DNA from: Pseudomonadales bacterium
Lineage (GTDB): Bacteria; Pseudomonadota; Gammaproteobacteria; Steroidobacterales; Steroidobacteraceae
DNA length: 5,982 nucleotides
Assembly: GCA_020442965.1 (NCBI GenBank)
Contig: JAGRJB010000524.1
Span: 1 to 5,982, forward strand
Direction of reading: 5' to 3'
Positions within the stretch are counted from its first letter, which is position 1; every line of letters starts with the position of its first letter. A program made the translations under genes and the position numbers. The notes below the pieces were generated by a model that did no database searches, was not told where the DNA came from, and was given only the letters and a program-made list of their open reading frames with translations. Positions 1 through 5,982 of the stretch are shown in pieces.

Positions 1-372
1 CGCTTCTACGATGCCACGGTCGAGCTTGGCGTGGCGCAGAGTGTCGTGACATTCACGCAGTCAGACTTTGGCCGTACACTGACTTCGAACGGCGATGGCA
101 CCGATCACGCCTGGGGCGGCGTGCAGTTCGCCGTTGGTGGTCAGGTGCAGGGCGGACGAATCTACGGGACCTATCCGTTGCTCAAAGTCGGCGCAACCCT
201 CGCGGCGGATGGTGCAGACGACGTTGGCGGCGGACGCTTCATCCCGACCACGTCGTCGGATCAGTACGCTGCGACGTTGGCGCGCTGGTTCGGCATCACC
301 GACAGCAATCTCCCCCAGATCGCACGCTCGATCGGCAATTTCAGTGCTCGTGACCTGGGGTTTCTCGTTTAG
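1..372 (+). CDS. DUF1501 family exported protein, C-terminal fragment (5' end outside window)
   Basis: The reading frame is open from base 1 to a TAG stop at 370-372, giving 123 residues of a protein whose start lies left of the window. The diagnostic motif is SDFGRTLTSNGDGTDHAWGG (residues about 21-40), followed by a glycine-rich stretch with GGQVQGGRIYGTYP and a tail with SSDQYAATLARWFGI. This pattern is typical of the DUF1501 family, whose members usually carry a Tat-type signal and are related to the alkaline phosphatase/sulfatase fold. By that analogy the Asp-His of the GTDHAWGG motif may bind metal; this is inference. Full-length family members are usually about 400-500 residues, so only the last quarter or so is present. 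DUF1501 genes often follow a DUF1800 gene, which would lie to the left. The substrate is unknown. The family call is firm; an enzymatic role is not. Confidence 0.88.
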   Translation, partial: RFYDATVELGVAQSVVTFTQSDFGRTLTSNGDGTDHAWGGVQFAVGGQVQGGRIYGTYPLLKVGATLAADGADDVGGGRFIPTTSSDQYAATLARWFGITDSNLPQIARSIGNFSARDLGFLV

Positions 373-502
373 GCCGCCGGGTTCGGATTGCTGCGCCACG
401 GAACGGGCGTCGATACCGACGACATAATGCTGCGCACGCTGCAGAACCGGCGGTGAGCGGCGTTTCTACACGCTGGGGGCGCGAGCGCGCATCGAACATG
501 GC

Positions 503-598
503 ATGCTTCGCATCATGAGGGCTACCTTGTTGGCAAAAATGCACGGATCGCTGTCGGTTTGGGTTGCGACGCTGTTAGTGGCGACCTTGACGGCCTGT
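503..598 (+). other. Lipoprotein signal peptide with lipobox (Cys32 codon at 596-598)
   Basis: Residues 1-31 contain three basic residues (Arg3, Arg6, Lys12), a hydrophobic stretch around SVWVATLLVATL, and then L-T-A-C, matching the signal peptidase II consensus [LVI]-[AST]-[GAS]-C. If translation starts at the third ATG (539), the signal still contains the hydrophobic core and lipobox but loses its basic n-region. That favours one of the two upstream ATGs. Confidence 0.82.
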
Positions 599-3058
599 AC
601 CGGCGTCGGCGGCGCCGGTGGCGACCAGGAGGCGCTTGGCAACACTGCCCCGCGCATCACGTCGCTCGACTTCTCCGTCGCGCGGGACGAGATCTTGAAT
701 GGTCAGCTGACGGCGGCTGATCCGGATGGCGGTCCGCTCGTCTTCGCCGTCATTGCGACGACCACCAACGGCACTCTCAGTGTGCAACCGGACGGGTCAT
801 TTACCTACACACCGAGCGCCGGCTTCACCGGCCCTGACACGTTCGTCGCGCGCGTCACCGATCCGCCCGGCGCCTCGACCTCGGCGACCATTACGATTAC
901 CGTGACACGGGCCGTCAATCGACCACCGACGCTAACGACGACTGCCTTCACCGTGCAGAGCGGTATGACACTCAACGGCCAGTTGATCGGTGTCGATCCG
1001 GAGGGTGGGGCAGTCACCTTCGCGGTCGTTACGACGACCGCCAATGGAACCCTGGTATTGCAACCGACGGGCGCCTTTGTGTACACGTCCAATACGGGCT
1101 TCACGGGGCCGGATCCGTTCACCGTCAGGCTCACCGATCCGCAAGGCGCAGCCTTCACGGGCACCGTTACGATCACGGTTACCGCGCTACCAAATTTGCC
1201 ACCGACGCTAACATCCACAGCATTCACGATTGTCGCGGGCCGCCCATACAACGGCCAATTGACCGCGACCGATCCGGAGAATCAGGCGCCGATCACATTC
1301 GCGCTCGAGACGAATCCGGCTAACGGCACGCTCACGGTGCAAGCCGATGGCATGTTTGTCTACACCCCGAATGCAGGCTACTCGGGCACCGATACGTTCA
1401 CGATTCGTGTCACCGACCCACTCGGCGCGTTCAGCGTGGGCACCGTCACCATGACGATCACGCCCAATCGCGCGCCGGTCGCCGTCGATGACGAATTCAC
1501 CTATCCCGCAGGCAGCGAAGTGACCTTGCCGGTCACGGACAACGATTCCGATCCGGACAATGACCCGCTCACGGTCGAGCTGCAGGGCGACGCCTTCGGG
1601 GGCGTTGCGACGGTGGTTGGCGGCAATACGGTGCGCGTGCAATTGCCGGTGGCCAACTTCCAGGGCTTCGTCCGGTTCCAATACCTGGTGCGCGATCCCG
1701 GCGGACTGGCATCAAACGTCGCGACCGCAATCGCGTTCGTCGGCACGCCGCCGTTCAAAGTATCCTGGCTCGGCGATGAGTTCACCGTTGGTCGGCGTGA
1801 AGTGGCTCTGGCCGATTTGTTAGTGGCACCGCAACGAGTGAATGGTCCGCTCGCGGCAGGCAACGTCACGGAGTATCAGGTCGCCGCCAATGCAAGCACC
1901 TTCGCTTACGTTGTCGACAATCGCGATGCGTTTTTCACGACCGCTGCCACTCTCGGCACGGGCAACCCGCTCTATGGTCCGATCGTTGCGCCCTCCCAGC
2001 ACCGGCGCACGACGGTCAGTGTGGATGGTGCGCGAATCTGCTCGACTTACTTTGATGCTGGCGGAGCCGGCACGTTCCGCAGCTTCGTTTTTGCAGCGGC
2101 TAACCCCGCTGCCGGCGCGACCGTTGCCACAGGTAACAATCCAATCTGCTTCGAGTTCCTGAACGGCAGCAACAACATACTATTTCTCGGGCAAACGACA
2201 GCGGCGGGTGTCGATCCGGCGATGTATAGCGCGCCGTCGGCGACTCCGAATACGCAGACCAGACTGACGCGACCGACGGGCTTTTATACGAATGGGGGTT
2301 GGCAGACGGACCAGGTCTATGTCGCGCCCGATTCATCGCGCGTGCTGTTCCGGCAGACGCGCGCCGCGAATAACCTGCGCGGTGTCTACGAACTCACGCT
2401 CGCCAATCCGCAAAACGAGGCGCTGTTGAGCGAAGAATTCGCGGGCTTCGGCCGGCCGGTGGCATCACGCGATCGCAATCGGATCGCCTTTGCGACCGCT
2501 AATTTCGATCCCGACATTTTCGGGTACGATCGCAGCGCGCCGCAGAACCGCGTGACCTTGTTCCCCGGCACCGCCAACCGGGCCCCCACCACGCCGGCCT
2601 TTTCCGACGACGGTTCGCGCGTCGTCTACCTGGACCAAGATCTGGTGGCGTTCGGTCCTCCACGCCTCTGCGATACCGCCTTCGGTGGGCCGTTCGGCTG
2701 TACCGCACTACTAACAGGCTATTTCATGAATCCCGTCGGTATTCAGTATTCGGCGAACAACGCTGAGGTGCTGTTCATCGGCGATCAGGCGAATGGCGAC
2801 TTCCGCCTGCTGCAAGTGGCGCGCAGCACGCCGGGCGTGCCCGCAACGCTGTCGCCGAACGGTCTGTTCGTGCCGTCGAGTCAGCAATTTTCGCAGACCT
2901 CCGACTCCGCTGTTTTGGCGGTCGCGATGCGCGCATCGCCGACCGGCCCGTTGCAGGTCTATCTGATCAATCGCGCGGTGCCGGGCCAGGCGCTACTGAT
3001 CAGCAATGCGACCGCAACGACTATCGCGTCGGGAACCATACAATTCATCGTGCGTTGA
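503..3058 (+). CDS. Predicted lipoprotein with four Ig/cadherin-like repeats and a C-terminal TolB-like beta-propeller
   Basis: The 851-residue protein begins with a lipoprotein signal: Arg/Lys-containing n-region, hydrophobic core, then lipobox LTAC with Cys32 as the expected lipidated residue. The next residues (TGVGG) contain no Asp at +2, which favours outer-membrane sorting. A short Gly-rich linker leads to four Ig/cadherin-like repeats (residues about 49-414) with acidic DPDGG, DPEGG, DPEN and DNDSDPDND loops, which suggest calcium binding. Residues about 458-812 hold eight strand pairs of the form S/A-x-D/N-x(2-3)-V/I-x-F/Y, spaced about 46-54 residues, as in TolB/PD40-type propellers. 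Four Cys lie in this half (513, 549, 723, 733). The start is uncertain: ATGs at 503, 515 and 539 are in frame and none has a strong ribosome binding site. The 503 start gives the best signal-peptide n-region. The role may be adhesion, surface scaffolding or ligand binding, but no specific function can be assigned. The gene follows the DUF1501 gene on the same strand after 130 bp and overlaps the convergent permease gene by 14 bp. Confidence 0.88.
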   Translation: MLRIMRATLLAKMHGSLSVWVATLLVATLTACTGVGGAGGDQEALGNTAPRITSLDFSVARDEILNGQLTAADPDGGPLVFAVIATTTNGTLSVQPDGSFTYTPSAGFTGPDTFVARVTDPPGASTSATITITVTRAVNRPPTLTTTAFTVQSGMTLNGQLIGVDPEGGAVTFAVVTTTANGTLVLQPTGAFVYTSNTGFTGPDPFTVRLTDPQGAAFTGTVTITVTALPNLPPTLTSTAFTIVAGRPYNGQLTATDPENQAPITFALETNPANGTLTVQADGMFVYTPNAGYSGTDTFTIRVTDPLGAFSVGTVTMTITPNRAPVAVDDEFTYPAGSEVTLPVTDNDSDPDNDPLTVELQGDAFGGVATVVGGNTVRVQLPVANFQGFVRFQYLVRDPGGLASNVATAIAFVGTPPFKVSWLGDEFTVGRREVALADLLVAPQRVNGPLAAGNVTEYQVAANASTFAYVVDNRDAFFTTAATLGTGNPLYGPIVAPSQHRRTTVSVDGARICSTYFDAGGAGTFRSFVFAAANPAAGATVATGNNPICFEFLNGSNNILFLGQTTAAGVDPAMYSAPSATPNTQTRLTRPTGFYTNGGWQTDQVYVAPDSSRVLFRQTRAANNLRGVYELTLANPQNEALLSEEFAGFGRPVASRDRNRIAFATANFDPDIFGYDRSAPQNRVTLFPGTANRAPTTPAFSDDGSRVVYLDQDLVAFGPPRLCDTAFGGPFGCTALLTGYFMNPVGIQYSANNAEVLFIGDQANGDFRLLQVARSTPGVPATLSPNGLFVPSSQQFSQTSDSAVLAVAMRASPTGPLQVYLINRAVPGQALLISNATATTIASGTIQFIVR
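647..1744 (+). repeat. Four tandem Ig/cadherin-like coding repeats, period 276/276/273 bp
   Basis: The repeat units start at APRI (residue 49), PPTL (141), PPTL (233) and APVA (324), giving spacings of 92, 92 and 91 residues. Units 1-3 share LNGQL or YNGQL, a D-P-[DE] acidic loop, NGTL, [FV]-x-YTP or YTS, GF/GY-x-G-x-D-x-F, and TDP-x-GA. Unit 4 is divergent: it has VAVDDEFTYPAG and DNDSDPDND, which fits the cadherin-like or tandem-95 type better. Some homology survives in the DNA: the 14-mer at 923-936 recurs identically at 1199-1212, exactly 276 bp later. The array probably grew by duplication of a 276-bp unit. Confidence 0.85.
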
Positions 3059-4721
3059 CGAGCGCGGACTCGATCGTGTCGGCGTAGCGCACCGCGGGTT
3101 CAGTGAGTCCGTGCGCAATCAGGTCCGACCGGATCGCCACCGACGTACCGGTCAGGTGTACCGTGACGCCACGTCGGGCGGTGCGGCGCACCAATCCGGC
3201 GATCGTGTTAGCGGCGGTTGAATCGACAAACGGGACGGCGGCGAAATCGATGATGAGATGCCGGTGCTGATCGCCGATGCGCTCCAGCACCGAGGCGATC
3301 GAAGCCGCAGCACCAAAGAAGAATGCGCCCGAGATCCGGTAGATCAGCACCGTCGGGTCGTCAGCCGTGTGCCGATCATAGGGCACACGGTCGCGACCGG
3401 CTGCATCAGCGATGTCGTCGGCAACGAACGGTGTGTGCGTCTCCACGGCGGTCGATTCGGACATGCGCTTGATGAACAGCAGCATGCCGAGTGTCGAGCC
3501 AACGATGATTGCCTCCGTCAGGTCGCGGAACACCGTGAGGCCCAAGGTCGCCAATAGTACGAGCGCATCGCCCCAGGAAGCTCGCAACAAAGTGCCAAGT
3601 GCCTGCTTCTCGACCATGTTCCACGCGACGATCAGCAGCACGCCGGCAAGACTCGCGAGCGGGATAAACGCCGCGAGTGGTGCGGCGACGAGAATGAAGA
3701 GCAAGAGGAACGCTGCGTGCAGGATACCGGCGATCGGCCCGTGCGCGCCGGCGCGCACGTTGGTAGCCGTACGTGCAATCGTTCCCGTGACGCAAATCCC
3801 ACCGAACAGCGGGGCGGCCACGTTGGCGATGCCTTGCGCCACCAGTTCGCAATTGGATCGGTGGCGGCGGCCCGTCATGCCGTCGGCAACGACCGCCGAC
3901 AATAGGGACTCGATCGCGCCTAACAAGGCGAATGCGATTGCGCTCGGCAGGACTGCTTGGGCCTGTGCGAGCGTCCAGTTGGGCAGGTGCGGCGCCGGCA
4001 GACTGGCGGCGATCCCGCCAAAGCGACTACCGATTGTTTCGACCGGCACGTTGATCGTCGCCGCCACCGCGGCGGCGCCCGCGACGGCGATCAACATGCC
4101 GGGCCAAGCCGGACGGAAATGCTTGAGGGTGGCAATCACGATGATCGTCGCCGCTGAGATGGCAACCGCCGCTGCGTTGAGTGTGGGCAGGGCGTGCCAG
4201 AATACCGGTAGCTTGTCGAGCAATGGTCCCGGTTCCGGAGCGCTCAGCGTTAGTCCCAGGAGATCCTTGATCTGACTGATCAGAATGATGGCGGCGATGC
4301 CGGCCGTGAAGCCAACGGTCACCGGGTACGGAATGAACTTGATATAGGTCCCGAATCGCAGCAGACCGATCGCGCACAGCATCAAGCCCGCCATGAAGGT
4401 CGCGAGCAATGTTCCGTCCATGCCGTACGTGTGTACGGTCGCGGCGACCAACACGATGAACGCGCCGGCTGGGCCACCGATCTGGAATCGGCTGCCGCCG
4501 AAGGCTGACACCAGAAAGCCACCGACAATTGCCGTATACAAGCCTTGCGCTGGCGTGGCCCCGGAGGCAATGGCAATGGCCATCGACAGGGGTAAAGCGA
4601 CGATCGCAACAGTCAGCCCGGCCAATGCGTCGGCGCGCAGGTGCGAGAGTCGGTAGCCCTCGCGTAGCACCGTCACCAGTTTAGGTGTGTAGAGTTCGGC
4701 GAAGGTCGGCTGGGGCGTCAT
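3045..4721 (-). CDS. SulP/SLC26-family anion permease with C-terminal STAS domain
   Basis: This 558-residue inner-membrane transporter has the SulP layout. The N-terminal membrane domain (residues about 28-418) includes the signature region GLTVAIVALPLSMAIAIASG (35-54), GGPAGAF (82-88), a conserved ALLGAIESLL helix with Glu271, and GTIARTATNVRAGA (313-326). A hydrophilic linker follows, then a STAS domain (about 456-556) with LIIDFAAVPFVDSTAANT; its DST (500-502) sits where STAS and anti-sigma-antagonist proteins carry a conserved Ser. Length and the helix and NVRAGA motifs resemble E. coli DauA/YchM as I recall it. Substrates in the family include sulfate, bicarbonate and C4-dicarboxylates, so the substrate here is left open. 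The ATG at 4721-4719 is well supported: an in-frame TGA lies eight codons upstream, no alternative start codon lies between, and the next Met is residue 47. The upstream AGCGGG is only a weak ribosome binding site. hslU ends 56 bp upstream on the same strand, so read-through transcription is plausible. Confidence 0.93.
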   Translation of the reverse strand: MTPQPTFAELYTPKLVTVLREGYRLSHLRADALAGLTVAIVALPLSMAIAIASGATPAQGLYTAIVGGFLVSAFGGSRFQIGGPAGAFIVLVAATVHTYGMDGTLLATFMAGLMLCAIGLLRFGTYIKFIPYPVTVGFTAGIAAIILISQIKDLLGLTLSAPEPGPLLDKLPVFWHALPTLNAAAVAISAATIIVIATLKHFRPAWPGMLIAVAGAAAVAATINVPVETIGSRFGGIAASLPAPHLPNWTLAQAQAVLPSAIAFALLGAIESLLSAVVADGMTGRRHRSNCELVAQGIANVAAPLFGGICVTGTIARTATNVRAGAHGPIAGILHAAFLLLFILVAAPLAAFIPLASLAGVLLIVAWNMVEKQALGTLLRASWGDALVLLATLGLTVFRDLTEAIIVGSTLGMLLFIKRMSESTAVETHTPFVADDIADAAGRDRVPYDRHTADDPTVLIYRISGAFFFGAAASIASVLERIGDQHRHLIIDFAAVPFVDSTAANTIAGLVRRTARRGVTVHLTGTSVAIRSDLIAHGLTEPAVRYADTIESALVNAR

Positions 4722-4772
4722 AGGCCCGCTATCATAGGCCCAACATCACAGGTAGGCCCAATATCATGGGCC
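4717..4772. repeat. Imperfect direct repeats (TCATAGGCCC unit) between hslU and the permease gene
   Basis: TAGGCCC occurs at 4721-4727, 4735-4741 and 4753-4759. Each copy is followed by three variable bases and ATCA, so the unit is TAGGCCC-NNY-ATCA. The first two copies abut with a 14-bp period; the third is offset by four extra bases (CAGG). A further partial unit, TCATGGGCC, closes the array at 4764-4772. The array fills nearly the whole gap and its left edge overlaps the permease start codon. The sequence does not show whether it is an operator, an RNA element or simple slippage repeats. Confidence 0.6.
4755..4772 (-). terminator. Possible hairpin after hslU (no T-tract)
   Basis: GGCCCA (4755-4760) and TGGGCC (4767-4772) are perfect 6-bp inverted arms around a 6-base loop. 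The hairpin begins 5 bases after the hslU stop codon on the - strand. The sequence that follows on that strand is TACCTGTGATG with no run of T, so it is not a standard intrinsic terminator. It could be a weak terminator, an mRNA 3'-end stabiliser, or a by-product of the overlapping direct repeats. Confidence 0.3.
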
Positions 4773-4777
4773 GTCTT

Positions 4778-5982
4778 TCACAGAATATAGCGGCTGAGAT
4801 CCTCGTCTTTCGCGAGCTCGGCGAGATGTCGATCGACATAGTCGCCATCGACCACCAATTTCGTGCCGGCGCTTTCGGACGCATCGTACGACACCGTCTC
4901 GAGCAGCCGCTCCATCACGGTGTGCAGGCGGCGGGCACCGATGTTCTCGGTCTTCTCGTTGACGCTGAAGGCTATCTCAGCCAAGCGGCGCACACCGCTC
5001 GACGCGAATTCCACCTGCAGCTGCTCGGTGGCTAACAGTGCCTGATACTGTGCCGTCAGGGATGCACCGGGTTCTGTGAGAATACGTACGAAATCCTCCA
5101 CGACGAGCGGTCGCAACTCGACCCGAATCGGGAATCGGCCTTGCAGCTCGGGAATCAGGTCCGAAGGCTTGGAGGTATGAAACGCACCGGATGCAATAAA
5201 CAGCACGTGATCGGTCTTGATCGGCCCATACTTGGTAGCAACGGTGCTGCCCTCAACCAGCGGCAGCAGATCACGCTGAACGCCTTCCCGGGACACGTCC
5301 GCGCCCATGGTGTCCTGGCGGCGTGCGATCTTGTCGATTTCGTCGAGAAACACAATGCCGTTCTGTTCGGCGTTCATGAGCGCTCGTGCCTTGAGCTCGT
5401 CTTCATTGACAAGCTTGGCGGCTTCTTCGTCAGTCAGTAGCTTGAGCGCCTCCTTGACTTTGACTTTGCGCGTGCGCGTGCGGCCGCCGCCCAGGTTCTG
5501 GAACATCGACTGCAATTGCTGCTGCATTTCTTCCATGCCGGGCGGGGCCATGATCTCGACACCAGTCGGCATTGCACGCAGTTCGATCTCGATTTCGCGT
5601 TCGTCGAGTTGTTTCTCACGGAGCATCTTGCGAAATTTCTGCCGTGTTTCGGCATCGCGCGGCGCGGGCTCCGAATCGGCTGAAAACCCCGTCATCTTGG
5701 GTTGCGGCAGCAGCGCATCGAGGACGCGTTCTTCGGCCGAATCGGCGGCACGGTGGCGCACCTTTTCGGTCTCTTCCTCGCGCGCCATTTTCACCGCGAC
5801 GTCGGCCAGATCCTTGACGATCGAGTCTACCTCCCGACCGACGTAACCGACTTCAGTGAACTTGGTAGCTTCCACTTTCACGAAGGGCGCATTCGCGAGA
5901 CGTGCCAGACGACGTGCGATCTCGGTCTTGCCGCAGCCCGTGGGGCCGATCATCAGAATATTCTTCGGCAGAACCTCGTCGC
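4778..5982 (-). CDS. hslU: ATP-dependent protease ATPase subunit HslU (ClpY), N-terminus beyond window
   Basis: HslU is the AAA+ hexameric unfoldase that feeds substrates to the HslV peptidase in the cytoplasm. The window holds 400 codons, ending in DLSRYIL and a TGA at 4780-4778. The frame stays open to the right edge (preceding residues DEVLPKNIL), so roughly 45 N-terminal residues are missing compared with the E. coli protein of about 443. The ATG at 5953 is an internal Met, not the start. Counting that Met as 1, the landmarks are: Walker A GPTGCGKT (3-10), pore loop GYVG (36-39), the variable I-domain (about 55-190), Walker B IVFLDEID (200-207), sensor 1 region FIASGAF (252-258), the arginine-finger region [10 protein letters not shown] (271-280), and sensor 2 region IGARRLHT (338-345). 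All key motifs are intact. hslV is expected immediately upstream, outside the window, as in the usual hslVU operon. Such operons are commonly heat-shock controlled, but their promoter would lie outside this window. Confidence 0.97.
   Translation of the reverse strand, partial: DEVLPKNILMIGPTGCGKTEIARRLARLANAPFVKVEATKFTEVGYVGREVDSIVKDLADVAVKMAREEETEKVRHRAADSAEERVLDALLPQPKMTGFSADSEPAPRDAETRQKFRKMLREKQLDEREIEIELRAMPTGVEIMAPPGMEEMQQQLQSMFQNLGGGRTRTRKVKVKEALKLLTDEEAAKLVNEDELKARALMNAEQNGIVFLDEIDKIARRQDTMGADVSREGVQRDLLPLVEGSTVATKYGPIKTDHVLFIASGAFHTSKPSDLIPELQGRFPIRVELRPLVVEDFVRILTEPGASLTAQYQALLATEQLQVEFASSGVRRLAEIAFSVNEKTENIGARRLHTVMERLLETVSYDASESAGTKLVVDGDYVDRHLAELAKDEDLSRYIL

Noticed and set aside
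423..428. CATAAT as a -10 box for the lipoprotein gene
   Set aside because: It matches five of six -10 positions, but no TTGACA-like hexamer lies 16-18 bp upstream (the bases there are GGAACG); the nearest, TTGCTG at 388-393, is 29 bp away.
374..453. CCGCCGG-G-TTC (374-384) and GAACCGGCGG (444-453) as a terminator stem after the DUF1501 gene
   Set aside because: The arms pair only with a bulge, are separated by about 59 bases, and no T-run follows.
805..1251. 148-codon - strand frame with internally repetitive product
   Set aside because: The repetition is simply the reverse complement of the Ig-like repeat units on the + strand.
3412..4275. Long open frame (287 codons) on the + strand opposite the permease gene
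   Set aside because: It lies wholly antisense to a clear SulP gene, its product is Ala/Pro/Ser-rich with no recognisable domain, and such antisense frames are common in GC-rich genes.
4731..4736. TATGAT (- strand) as a -10 box for the permease gene
   Set aside because: It falls inside the direct-repeat array, and the best -35 candidate (TTGGGC) is poor and at 19-bp spacing, so the match may be a by-product of the repeats.
5307..5846. 179-codon open frame on the + strand opposite hslU
   Set aside because: The product is Ser/Arg-rich low-complexity sequence, and the frame mirrors the conserved hslU coding region.

Overview
The window looks like chromosomal DNA from a Proteobacterium of moderately high GC content, most likely a gammaproteobacterium. 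The evidence is a canonical HslU (ClpY) ending in the typical DLSRYIL tail and a DauA/YchM-like SulP permease. An exported DUF1501 protein beside a large Ig-like lipoprotein is a pairing I associate with environmental gammaproteobacteria. The genus cannot be read from this sequence alone.

Layout, left to right. The + strand carries the 3' end of a DUF1501 gene (1-372). After a 130-bp gap comes a complete 851-codon gene (503-3058) for a predicted outer-membrane or periplasmic lipoprotein. It has a lipobox, four tandem Ig/cadherin-like repeats of nearly constant length (92, 92, 91 and 91 residues), and a C-terminal half that reads as an eight-unit TolB/PD40-like beta-propeller. The - strand carries hslU (4778-5982, running off the right edge and lacking its N-terminus), followed by a complete SulP-STAS anion permease gene (4721 down to 3045). 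The lipoprotein and permease genes converge and overlap tail-to-tail by 14 bp. The 56-bp gap between hslU and the permease holds a compact set of imperfect direct repeats, one of which pairs into a hairpin just after the hslU stop.

The two halves are functionally separate. The left half is an exported or surface module: a DUF1501 protein plus an adhesin- or scaffold-like lipoprotein, possibly co-transcribed. The right half is housekeeping: the ATPase of the HslVU protease (hslV is expected just beyond the right edge) and an inner-membrane anion transporter that could be read through from hslU. I saw no mobile element, CRISPR array, tRNA or rRNA. The most unusual items are the repeat-plus-propeller lipoprotein and the 14-bp-period repeat cluster at the permease start. 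Neither amounts to a demonstrated new system.
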